From Plakobranchus ocellatus (Eukaryota > Mollusca > Gastropoda > Plakobranchidae), in NCBI GenBank assembly GCA_019648995.1, contig BLXT01003724.1, positions 355,773-377,686 of the forward strand: a stretch of DNA of 21,914 nucleotides. Reading direction: 5' to 3'. A program made the translations under genes and the position numbers. Shown here one piece after another: positions 10,672-19,124 of the stretch. The notes beneath the pieces are model-generated. The model saw only the letters and a program-made list of their open reading frames with translations. It was not told the DNA's origin and searched no databases. Numbering within the stretch: position 1 is the stretch's first letter; the number at the start of each line of letters is the position of its first letter.

Positions 10672-10820
10672 TACTCATTGTGGCCCGGTGATGGAACCCG
10701 CACGAGAGCCTCTGTCACTGTTTTGAGTTCCAAGCCCGCTTCTGGCGCCCTGCTCTGACAAGGGCCTTAAAGTCTGAGATCACTTAGCAGCGGACGGACT
10801 GTCATAAGCAAACAAGCACA
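10672..10820 (+). mobile_element. tRNA-derived SINE, diverged copy (S4)
   Basis: The head has GTGGCCCGGTGATGG in the A-box position and AGTTCCAAGCCC (one base longer than a standard B box) at 10726-10737. The tail has GGGCCTTAAAGTCTGAGATCAC followed by AGCGGACGGACTGTCATA, matching the family core and tail. It lies just upstream of the candidate terminal exon and is inverted with respect to the young copy S5 on the other side of that exon. Confidence 0.75.
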
Positions 10821-10945
10821 ACTTGGCCTACTCATTGAGCTCATCAAAGGATAGCCACTGTAAGACTGCAACATTTACAAAACAAAACAAAAAATGCACA
10901 TAAAGGCTGTTGCCTGTATCGTAACTCTTTTTTTCTTCTTTTCAG

Positions 10946-11028
10946 AATTAGAACAAATATTTTTAAGACGGCAAGTTTCTCTAGAACAGTATGCTGACCT
11001 CAATGTTGTCTTTCTCAAAGTGCAGTGA
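10946..11028 (+). CDS. Candidate terminal coding exon, unrecognised protein
   Basis: A strong acceptor (cgtaactctttttttcttcttttcag) precedes 10946. Reading with two bases completing the previous codon gives 26 sense codons and TGA at 11026-11028. The text includes LEQIF then LRRQVSLEQYADLN and ends VVFLKVQ. It is amphipathic, helix-like and unlike the surrounding AT-rich noise. The other two frames stop after one and about sixteen codons. The phase agrees with the exon 2073-2118, giving Glu at the junction. No GT donor lies near the stop and an AATAAA follows at 11156, both fitting a last exon. The function is unknown; I see no catalytic or metal-binding motif. Confidence 0.42.
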
Positions 11029-11174
11029 TTCATGATTGTTATTATAGAGAGTTCTTCTAAGCTGACAAATCTTTCATATTTTTTTTCACCTCACTAAACA
11101 GATTCATTTTATTTATTCATGTATTTTTTTTCTTCAGCATATCGATCAGTCAGCCAATAAATTGTAATCACTGT
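11029..11174 (+). other. Putative 3' untranslated region
   Basis: AT-rich sequence between the TGA and the poly(A) signal, ending at the left target-site duplication of the SINE S5. The length, about 130 bases to the AATAAA, is ordinary for a short 3' UTR. Confidence 0.35.
11156..11161 (+). terminator. Candidate polyadenylation signal AATAAA
   Basis: A canonical hexamer 128 bases after the TGA of the candidate terminal exon. AATAAA is common in AT-rich DNA, so its position is the only support. The SINE S5 begins 27 bases downstream and its reversed tail (gggtttggttttttgtat) would supply a G/T-rich element in the place where the cleavage machinery usually needs one. Confidence 0.35.
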
Positions 11175-11187
11175 TTTAATTTTTCTA
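11175..11187. repeat. Left target-site duplication of SINE S5
   Basis: TTTAATTTTTCTA, identical to 11348-11360. A 13-base perfect duplication is typical of LINE-mediated target-primed insertion. Confidence 0.9.
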
Positions 11188-11347
11188 GGGTTTGGTTTTT
11201 TGTATATAGCCAGTCCACAACAAGGTGATCTCAGGCTTTTAGGCCCTTCATCAGGCCGGGGCGCCGATGGCGGGGCTCGAACCCGCGACAGAAGGGTCCC
11301 TGCAGATCTCAGGGCGGACTCACAAGCCACTGTGCCACCGACGCCCC
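11188..11347 (-). mobile_element. tRNA-derived SINE, intact young copy (S5)
   Basis: A complete 160-base element bounded by perfect 13-base duplications. On the minus strand it starts GGGGCGTCGGTGGC, with A box TGGCACAGTGG (plus-strand 11327-11337) and B box GGTTCGAGCCC (11273-11283), the internal pol III promoter of a tRNA gene. After the tRNA-like head of roughly 90 bases come a family-specific core (GGGCCTAAAAGCCTGAGATCACC) and a short tail ending AAAAAACCAAACCC, with no long poly-A. The head keeps partial tRNA pairing: the GCGGG/CCCGC T-stem is intact. It has no protein product; its mobility would depend on a LINE partner not present here. The 73-codon minus-strand frame over it is spurious. 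Confidence 0.92.
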
Positions 11348-11360
11348 TTTAATTTTTCTA
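11348..11360. repeat. Right target-site duplication of SINE S5
   Basis: A perfect copy of 11175-11187, directly abutting the GGGG start of the minus-strand element. Confidence 0.9.
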
Positions 11361-11586
11361 AGTAACTTTGAGCTTACTTGTTTCCTCGTTGGGTTTTGGT
11401 CCCTCTTTATTTTAGTCACCAACTGAAATAGCGAATTAAATCAGGTTTATCAATTGTTATTTGGTTTCTGTAGGTAGTCTGATTGTTCGTTAACCTTTCT
11501 TTTAAGATTTTTTTTTTTTTTACACACTGTGCAATTATTTCCCACTCTTTTCTATATCTAATATTTGATGGAACTCATGTTTCCAG

Positions 11587-11740
11587 TTCTTTAACGTCGA
11601 AGCTTACTTTCGAAATGCTACGGCGAAAAGAAAGGATAAATGCAGATGAAAGGGAGAAAATATTGAACGTGTATTTGATCGTGAGATTAAATGCACCGTT
11701 CCTAATCAAAGATTTATCGATGGTGCTTCTCTTGCTCTAA
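11587..11740 (+). CDS. Weak alternative terminal-exon candidate
   Basis: After a modest acceptor (ggaactcatgtttccag) one base completes a codon and 50 codons follow to TAA at 11738-11740. They include SKLTFEMLRRKERINADERE and an aliphatic end. An AATAAA at 11892-11897 follows. Its phase would fit only the 53-base form of the exon at 2066-2118. The charged middle is protein-like, but the pyrimidine tract is poor. It may be an alternative last exon or chance. Confidence 0.14.
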
Positions 11741-12853
11741 AACCCAATTGAAACAAGAAAAGACACAAAGTGTGTGGAGCAAAAGTGTTCATGTTTTACA
11801 GATAGAAGTCGGTTTCTCACTGGATATGGCCGACAGAAATGCAAGTATCTCTGGTGTAGTTTAAACCCATAAGTGCGAATTGTGTTGGTGTAATAAAAAA
11901 ACAGACTTTAAATATTTGAAGCCATGTCAAATCAGAATTAGAAATTTATAGCTTCATCTAATCCCTTCCCCTTCCTCTTCCCCCCTCCCATGTTTCCTTT
12001 GCTTCTCCCTTCATCTCTTTTGTTTCTGCCATGTTCATAATCATCAACATGAGAATCAACTTTTATTTTCCTCTTTCTTCAATGTAAATGTCGATCCTAA
12101 GAACATGGCCCTCTTCACTTAAAATAAATATGAATCGATTAGAAAAAAAACAACCCAAAAGCCTTAAATAAGGAAAAAATGCCGCTGCTCTCGTGCATTG
12201 GATATCTCTAGTTTTTCTGATTCGGACTGAAGAAACTTTAAAATAATATAAAATTTAATTACAATGCGACAGACTTATTTTTAAAAGCTGGCGTATTCCA
12301 AGAAACTTTACTATAACTTTAATTTTGAATCATGCTTTTCTTTAACAAGACTTGTGGTTTGTTTTTGGTTTGTTTTTTCTGTTTCTATCAATATTTCTTC
12401 ATTCATCATATCCTTTCGACTCTTTTGTTTCCCTTCACCAGAAAGGTTCTCAGCGTTCATTTCGCCTATAACTCATCCGTTATCTGATTTGCGTGAAGCG
12501 GCAAACTCTCTTAACCTCAAATACTTTCTTCAGATGTTGTTCTTAGTTCGTGCTAATCACCCCATCTAAAACATAGATAGGATATAGAGCTCGTGCCGAA
12601 CACATTATTTAGCTTCCTATGACGCTTTATCTTCTACCATTCTGATAAAAACAACACGGTTGAGAACACGCCTTGTTTTACTTTGAATGTTTTCTTTTTC
12701 GTTTTACACATTATCAATTGCCAGGATCCAAGACGTGCATTTTTTAAATTATCTTGCTCTATTCTGGTTTTCTGTGCATTTCTGCATGCCTGTCTGCTTG
12801 AGCTGTGCTCGCAGGTATAAAAACTGGTTAAAAGAATGCAATTCTACCATAAC
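11741..12853. other. AT-rich non-coding stretch
   Basis: No gene is seen. A pyrimidine-rich patch lies at about 11960-12030. Open frames here are Phe/Leu/Ser-rich translations of it and of T-rich sequence. Confidence 0.5.

Positions 12854-12929
<76 letters not shown>
12854..12929. repeat. (TCTA)19 tetranucleotide microsatellite
   Basis: Nineteen uninterrupted units. A degenerate tail of TATC, TGTC and TCTG units continues to about 13100, showing an older, longer array. The 186-codon frame over it, with long Ser-Ile-Tyr-Leu repeats, is the microsatellite translated. Confidence 0.95.
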
Positions 12930-13240
12930 TTATCTGTCTATAATCTGTCTATCCAACTATTATCTATCTATTTGCCTTTCTGTTTATCTTTCTTAATATT
13001 CGAGTATTATACCGAGCACTTATGCAGATTAATTATATATTTCTTTATCTTTCTGCCTGTCAAGATATCCATCTGTTTGTCCATCTGTCTGCCCATTTTT
13101 ACGTGGCATTTTATCTTTATACTTAATGTGATAAGGTACCTACCTGTTTCTCAGTTACTTCTTGCCTACCTTCCCCATCCCCTCCACATCCGTATTTCTC
13201 TTGGCCTCTTCACTAGTCATACCCATTACCTTCTCTCTAG

Positions 13241-13369
13241 GTCTTGATCTACAACTCAACTTTGCTTCAATCATGTAAGGGAACGTGCATCGATCTGCTA
13301 TCTCAGCTGGCCCGCCCACCTGTAAAAAGAGAGATTTTCCCGGTCGTTTCCCCATCCTTCACCTTTTGA
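13241..13369 (+). CDS. Weak exon candidate in a GC-elevated patch
   Basis: A good acceptor (cccattaccttctctctag) opens a 42-codon frame to TGA at 13367-13369, with text such as LLSQLARPPVKREIFPVVSP. A strong donor-like CTAG|gtgagc lies just past the stop at 13384. A second frame (from about 13285 to 13506) is open through the same patch. The patch to about 13500 is clearly richer in G+C than its flanks. It may be an exon, an untranslated exon or an unrecognised repeat. I recognise no family. Confidence 0.15.
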   Translation, partial: VLIYNSTLLQSCKGTCIDLLSQLARPPVKREIFPVVSPSFTF

Positions 13370-13771
13370 TTTCCATATGTCTAGGTGAGCACCTTCCTTC
13401 AGCAGTGCTCTCTCAGCAGCACCCCCGACAGCCAGACTGCGGTTTCATTCCTGCGTGCGGCAGGCACAGTGTTGGATTGCAACCAAAATGTGGTTTCCTT
13501 AAATAACATGATTTTGATGCTTGCTCATAATTTGTGAAAGTACACATTTCGCTTGTGATAATCTAAAAAAAAAAACCAACGTAATACTCATTATAGTGCA
13601 TTTGAAAGTTACCGAAATCATACATTTCTATGCCTTTAAACTTCCTTTAAAATAGAATTTGCTTTTTTTTTATACGAAAGAGATATGATTAAAAGATTTC
13701 AAAACATTATAGAGGATGACAATCTGAACGAAAACATTACGAATTGATTACCTTATGATAGCAATGTTCAG

Positions 13772-13865
13772 ACAAGACACAAATCGTGAGAGACTATTAT
13801 TGCCCGCCTCAAGGTTGAGTAAAATTGGCAATGAGCAGCTCAAGCATGTTATAAAGAGAGAAAAG
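13772..13865 (+). CDS. Isolated exon candidate with perfect donor
   Basis: The donor GAAAAG|gtgagt is as good as any in the window. Upstream, an AG after ttatgatagcaatgttc opens a 94-base segment, one base plus 31 codons, reading QDTNRERLLLPASRLSK then IGNEQLKHVIKREK. The text is charged, balanced and protein-like, with a likely amphipathic helix at the end. The acceptor has a poor pyrimidine tract, which is the main weakness. It would enter in phase 2 and leave in phase 0. It lies downstream of the proposed gene end, so it would belong to a different plus-strand transcript. No family is recognised. Confidence 0.25.
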
Positions 13866-15120
13866 GTGAGTAGAATTGCTTTGGCGTTACGAAGTAATCA
13901 TTTCGCATCCATGATTCTTGACGGCATTGCACTTGTCTTTAAAGAGTATTATGTAACCGTATCAATCGAATTATTGAGTTAAGCTTATAGCCTGCTAATT
14001 TTTCTTATATTAACAACAACAACAACATATTAAATGAAATCGCATGTTGCAATGGTGAAGTTGCCTACCATAGTCATAAGCCAGGCGTAATTTACAATGT
14101 GAACTTGGTTGAGTTTAACAAGATCGTAATAGTGTTCAGGTTACAAAATTGTAGCAATCATCCACCATACTTATGCTGAACGATGCCAACTGTATTGTAA
14201 GACAAAAAAAAATTGACATCAGTATTGAACAGGGTATTTCAAAAAGCTAATTTTATGAATTAAAACTTATCTTTGTCAATAAGATGTAGAAGATGAAACA
14301 ATAGGCATCGCAAAAACAGCCATTTCAGAAATAACATTGAAAGACTTGGAAAAAATGTAGGATGAGAAAAGTTTACAGAAATGAAATTAGAATTAAGAGT
14401 AAATAGTTATATAATTGTGTCGGCTTTCTCTTTTCTTACGACAAAATTAAATATGAAAACGCAACAAAGCCAAAGTGCCTTTCATTTTAAAAAAATAAAA
14501 TAAAAATAAAACACTCTCAATGAATGATATAAAAGTTTTTGTTTTTTTTTTAATTTTATCAGTATCACGCGAGTTCAGAAAATCTCTTGGGATAATTTCT
14601 ACAGTGCGATAATGTATACGCAAGATACAGCTGTGCGCCACTCCATGGAGTTCTAAAACAGTCAGTAAAGAGAAGCATTGCAAAGCCTTTTTATGTTAAA
14701 TAAACAACAGCTGTTAATTATACCCTATTACCATTATATATAACAAGCTAATTAAAAACCACCTAATAACTCTGTTATTGAGGCTGGTTCATATAGATAG
14801 CACAGTCCTGGTGTTCGATACTTTATAGATCTCTCGCTTTGTACCAGATAAATTAACATTACTATGTAGCTGTATGATGTCGGGTATGTATTGTTCGCCA
14901 CAACACTTCCATAACTACGTACTTCTGGCTATTTTCATTCTTTATCATTGAAATAATTTGTAATATTCCTCTCCCTACCTCTTCATGAAGATTTCTCTTT
15001 ATTTCATCTCCTCTTTTTCTTCTCCTTCCCCCCTCTATGTCTGTCTTGTCATCACTCTCTTTACCTTACTTTTGTTCTTTTCCTCATCATCTCTCTCCCT
15101 CTCCCTTCCTCCCCCTCCCC

Positions 15121-15122
<2 letters not shown>
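13866..15122. other. AT-rich non-coding stretch
   Basis: Short (CAA)n at about 14013-14026, poly-T and poly-A runs, and a pyrimidine-rich run-up from about 14990 into the (CT)n array. No gene is seen. Confidence 0.5.

Positions 15123-15125
<3 letters not shown>

Positions 15126-15168
<43 letters not shown>
15126..15168. repeat. (CT)n microsatellite
   Basis: An uninterrupted CT tract of about 21 units, preceded by C- and T-rich sequence from about 15080. It sits directly before CTCAACAG and so doubles as an extreme polypyrimidine tract in front of a possible acceptor at 15178. Confidence 0.95.
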
Positions 15169-15173
<5 letters not shown>

Positions 15174-15178
15174 AACAG

Positions 15179-15298
15179 TACCCCCATAAAACAGGGGTTT
15201 TCAATGGGAAACCATTCTTATCTAAAGATGGTATCTGGCTACAATGTGCCACTAACATACCGCTGCGTCGGAGGATAAACAAGCTTACGAAAAATTAA
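15179..15298 (+). CDS. Weak terminal-exon or retroelement-fragment candidate
   Basis: After (CT)n TGTCTCAACAG, phase 0 gives 39 codons to TAA at 15296-15298, with the text GVFNGKPFLSKDGIWLQ and then NIPLRRRINKL. SGNH/GDSL-type hydrolases, including those fused in some LINE ORF1 proteins, end in a DGxHL block about this far from a C-terminal 'NI..AI' helix. Here His would be replaced by Trp, so any catalysis would be lost. The resemblance is by eye and short. No poly(A) signal follows closely. Confidence 0.15.
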   Translation, partial: YPHKTGVFNGKPFLSKDGIWLQCATNIPLRRRINKLTKN

Positions 15299-16053
15299 TA
15301 AGGCAGCATTAACTCCACATGCTACAAAGTAATTTTGTGCTGTTTGTCCTTCACTTCTTTTTGTAGCGGTAAGCAATCATACAAGTCTTTTACTTGTGGG
15401 CTGTATTATTTCTGCAATGTGTTTAATATACTGAACTACAAGAATGCTTTTTTCATTCCTATCTTTTTTCTCTAACATTACACTTAATTTGTGCATTTCT
15501 GAATCGAAGCCAAAATCATCTAATTCTGATGCTAAAACTTAACTTAGAACAGCAGTTTGCCAAAAATCACATCAAGTAAACACCAAAATAATGTAACACA
15601 AAGTCTGCAATAATAATAACTATGATAAAATATATTCTATTAACAAGAATTACAAAATATGGATGGCGTCAAGTTACCTAGGATTTACAGCTTGTCCTGA
15701 AACTGCAGGAAATCACCATCCCAACAACATTCCATATGTGATAGAGAATCTTCACAGCAAGGAAATTGAATCTCAATTTATCACTCCCACTCCACCTTAA
15801 AGATCAACAATACCGTATCCTCTATATGTTGTTCAGTTTATTTGGTTGATGGTTTTATTTGAACATCAGAGAGTTTGTACGAACGAATAGCTGATACGCG
15901 GAACTCTCTAAAAAGGAAATATTACGTGACTGATAAACAGATGGATGGTCTATGTTTAAGACTGGGTAAAACGCCAAAACATATAGATTTGGTGAATAGA
16001 TAGATATAGATGGGTTGATAGACTGGTAAATTGATAGATAAAAAGATAGATAA
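15299..16053. other. AT-rich non-coding stretch
   Basis: No gene or recognisable element is seen. From about 15950 it grades into degenerate GATA-type units before the perfect array. Confidence 0.5.
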
Positions 16054-16109
<56 letters not shown>

Positions 16110-16110
16110 T

Positions 16111-16157
<47 letters not shown>

Positions 16158-16158
16158 C
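16054..16158. repeat. (TAGA)n tetranucleotide microsatellite
   Basis: About 26 units with one interruption (TAGT) near 16110. It is the reverse complement of the array at 12854-12929. Frames on the minus strand here are poly Tyr-Leu-Ser-Ile and not genes. Confidence 0.95.
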
Positions 16159-16172
16159 AAAGTGGTACAAGC

Positions 16173-16208
<36 letters not shown>

Positions 16209-16209
16209 T

Positions 16210-16256
<47 letters not shown>
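16173..16256. repeat. (GA)n microsatellite with GATA relics
   Basis: GA dinucleotides with embedded GATA units, separated from the TAGA array by only about 15 bases. Degenerate GA-rich text continues to about 16420. Confidence 0.95.
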
Positions 16257-16262
<6 letters not shown>

Positions 16263-16420
16263 AACACAGGCAGAGATCTGAGGAAAGAGAGAGATTTCAA
16301 GGAGACATGGATAGGGAGAAAGAGATAGAGAAAAAGAGACGGAGAAGCACAGGCAGGAATGTAAGGAAAGAGGAAGCTTTCAATCTAGCGACAGATAAAT
16401 AGAAAGAAATTCAAAGGTAA

Positions 16421-17104
16421 TAAAGAAAAACCGGAACAGAATAATTAGGAGTAAGACCGAGCAATGTTTCTTGCATTTTCAAAAACAGGTGGAAAAAGGG
16501 TGAAAATCAGTCTTTTTTTTTTTAATCCAACTTATACATTACATTTTGCGAGAAGTTTAGAAAACCATTCGTTGCGTTCATTTAATTTCCCGATGTTTAT
16601 CTTATTCGATTTATGTTTGCAGACATTTACAGTAATATTACCAGTTTCCTAATCTTTTGTAAACATAAACTTCAGGTGTAATTTTGTATTTTTTTAAATG
16701 TGCAAACCATAAAGATTTGGAACTGCGCTTAATTAATTTCGTTCCGTTAATAAGACGTGATCGACTAGTAGTAGTTCAACAAACAATTTTGTTTTCTTTG
16801 AGTTAAAATACGAGGCAGTCGCGTCTTGAAATTTTTTATCATTACTTTGAATCATTTTCTTATTATATCTATATATCTTCCTCTATTTATTTCTGTATCA
16901 ATTTCTTTCATCTTTATCCCTCGGTCTCTGTCTTTCTTTTCGCCTCTTTATCTTTCTCTCTTTTTCTCATTTTTCTCGCTCACCCTTTGAGGATTTTTCA
17001 GTTCCTATGTATTTTAATGTTCTTAGTTTCTGACTCACTGTCTCTCTGTGTAACACTTTTCACTCTCCTTAAATTCACTTTCTCTGTTTCTTCCTCATTG
17101 TGAA
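16421..17104. other. AT-rich spacer, T/C-rich at its end
   Basis: No gene is seen. From about 16880 the plus strand becomes pyrimidine-rich, decayed CT-type sequence leading into the next array. Confidence 0.5.
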
Positions 17105-17154
17105 CCTCTCTCTGTCTCTCTCTCTCTCTGTCTCTCTCTCTCTCGCTCTCTCTT
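17105..17154. repeat. Imperfect (CT)n microsatellite
   Basis: CT units broken by TG and CG steps. The minus-strand frame here is Arg-Glu repeat text, an artefact. Confidence 0.9.
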
Positions 17155-17319
17155 TGTTTCTCCGCTCCCAAAACCATTATAGTAACTAAAAAATGAAAAA
17201 AAAAAATAAAGTAATGACACTTTGCATGATCAAATCCGCCGTTGTAGAATAAACGTCGAACAACCTGAGGCCATAGGAGTCGACGATGAAAGAGGAATGA
17301 CATATCTAGAGAACTCATC

Positions 17320-17320
17320 A

Positions 17321-17361
<41 letters not shown>

Positions 17362-17395
17362 ACACACACATACACACACACACACTCTCTCTCTA
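17320..17395. repeat. Compound (CT)n(CA)n(CT)n microsatellite
   Basis: About 14 CT units, then about 19 CA units with two CATA interruptions, then about six CT units. The near-symmetrical arrangement suggests a CA expansion inside an older CT array. Confidence 0.95.
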
Positions 17396-17893
17396 TGACT
17401 TTCACTCTTTATGTCTATTTCTTGCTCTCTCTCCATTTCTTTCTTCCTATCTCTGTCTCTTAGGCTATATCTCTATTTTTTTTGCTCTTTCTTTATTATC
17501 CTTTCCCCTCCTCTCTCTATCTGACTATAAAATTTGCCTATTTCTGGGGCATTAATCAGATTAGTTACATTATTATAGATAACTTCTTCCTGTATGATTT
17601 TGTATCGATTGAGCCGCATGCAAAGTTGCGCAATAGGCTGACAATTTATCGAAGAATGACAGGATGAGTGAAAACTTGTTTTCACGCTCAACCATAGAGT
17701 AACGTTTCTCCTGCAACTTTATTTTTCCTTTTCACTTTTTATGTGGCTCAACTTTGCTACTTTTTTTTTTCTCATTGTATCATCCCGACGCGTGCACGTA
17801 TAATGTAGCGTGTGATTTAATATGCACACTTCTATAAAGCATACATAATGTTTGCACATGCAATTATGTACATCACGTTCTATGTTGACTCAC
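17396..17893. other. AT-rich non-coding stretch
   Basis: Decayed CT-rich text to about 17520, then plain AT-rich sequence. No gene is seen. Confidence 0.45.
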
Positions 17894-18042
17894 CTAATGT
17901 TCGTGGAAAAGTGATGAGAAAGTATCCTATTACAGCCTTTCTGTTTATCATAAGCGCGGATCAAGTGTACAATGCCCTGGCTTGTGTTGTTTGCATCATT
18001 TCTTTTTCTTTTCCTTCTTCTATGTTGTTTGTTAGTTGTTTG
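17894..18042 (-). CDS. Weak minus-strand exon candidate
   Basis: On the minus strand an AG (tgcaattctag) opens 49 codons plus two bases ending at a strong donor ATTAG|gtgagt (plus-strand ttgactcac). The text is basic, then includes GIVHLIRAYDKQKGCNRIL. The acceptor lacks a good pyrimidine tract. A plus-strand frame (17848-18084) is also open through the same bases, so at most one is real. No family is recognised. Confidence 0.15.
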
Positions 18043-18465
18043 CTAGAATTGCAGTATATTTCATTAGCCCTGATGCTTATGTGAAAAAAATAGCTATCAG
18101 CCCATAATATGCCCTTAAAATGGAGAATTATCATGACCATTATTATTATTCACCCGTTGATAAAACAGATCTAGTTTTGCTGACACAATTACTGTGTATT
18201 GTTGTAAGCGTCGATTTTCACAACAGATATTACAAATAAATTAAGAGACCCTGCCTGAAATTTTCTATTTCCCTTTAAATTTTTTGGGGGATGCATTTTG
18301 AAGGAAAATCGAGATTCCATTACAAAGTGTAGGCTCAAAATGCATGTCATACTACATAGCGTTCAGGTAAAGCAATCTTGAATAATCCTCACATCATATA
18401 TTCGTAAAAATCCTAGTATAAAGAAAAGGCGTTGTGCTTCGAACTCTTACTTCATCGCTCTTTAG

Positions 18466-18625
18466 TTATCAAGAACTCATCATTTCAACAAGGAACCGAG
18501 AACAGCAACATTGCCAAATCGATAATTAAATCTCCCTTACTGTTTGCGTGTCGATATGGTGAACCGTTACGGTCTTGTGGTATTGATTTAGGGGAAACTG
18601 CCAGGGCCGTGTCGAACAAAGACAG
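18466..18625 (+). CDS. Isolated exon candidate, unknown product
   Basis: A 160-base segment richer in G+C than its flanks, with acceptor cttcatcgctctttag and donor GACAG|gtagag. Only one of the three frames is open. It reads SSFQQGTENSNIAKSIIKSP, then LLFACRYGEPLRSCGIDLGE and TARAVSNKD. Entry needs one base from an earlier exon and exit leaves two. It directly abuts a GA microsatellite. The minus strand is open too. It may be an exon or part of an unknown repeat. Confidence 0.22.
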
Positions 18626-18638
18626 GTAGAGGTAAAGG

Positions 18639-18640
<2 letters not shown>

Positions 18641-18695
<55 letters not shown>

Positions 18696-18718
18696 GGGGG
18701 GAGGGTGGAGGAGAGAGC
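18641..18718. repeat. (GA)n microsatellite and purine tract
   Basis: About 25 GA units with one AAGA interruption, followed by a G-rich purine stretch. Minus-strand frames across it (Ser-Leu repeats) are artefacts. Confidence 0.95.
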
Positions 18719-18803
18719 GTGCTTGCAGTTAAGTGTGAATAACTCACGAGATGATAATGGTAGCGATGGTATTGTTATACCACTGTTGCTGTTTCTGCTG
18801 CTA

Positions 18804-18854
<51 letters not shown>
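18804..18854. repeat. (ATG)17 trinucleotide microsatellite
   Basis: Seventeen uninterrupted units. Degenerate TGATGA-type text continues between this array and the next, so the whole 18740-19130 stretch is one decayed GAT-rich block. Confidence 0.95.
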
Positions 18855-19011
18855 GCTATAATGATGCTGGTGTCGATGATGTCATAATTGCTGCTGTTGT
18901 TGCTCCTGATGATGATAATGTTGATGAAGCTGTTACTGATAATTATGATGATATCTCGATATCTTGATGATAACAGTGATGATGATGTTATCTTGTTATT
19001 TTCATGAAGAC

Positions 19012-19060
<49 letters not shown>
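19012..19060. repeat. (GAT)16 trinucleotide microsatellite
   Basis: About sixteen uninterrupted units. Poly-Met, poly-Asp, poly-His, poly-Ile and poly-Ser frames in this region are all translations of this repeat class. Confidence 0.95.
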
Positions 19061-19124
19061 TAAATTGCAGGTGGTGCTGCTGCTGGTATGATGATGATAA
19101 TGATGGTGATGATGATGAATCTGT

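Noticed and set aside
11109..11330. 73-codon minus-strand frame
   Set aside because: It is read-through of SINE S5. Such frames appear in gene predictions but encode no real protein.
12687..13247. 186-codon plus-strand frame rich in Ser-Ile-Tyr-Leu
   Set aside because: It is the (TCTA)n array translated, and the flanks are AT-rich noise without splice or domain support.
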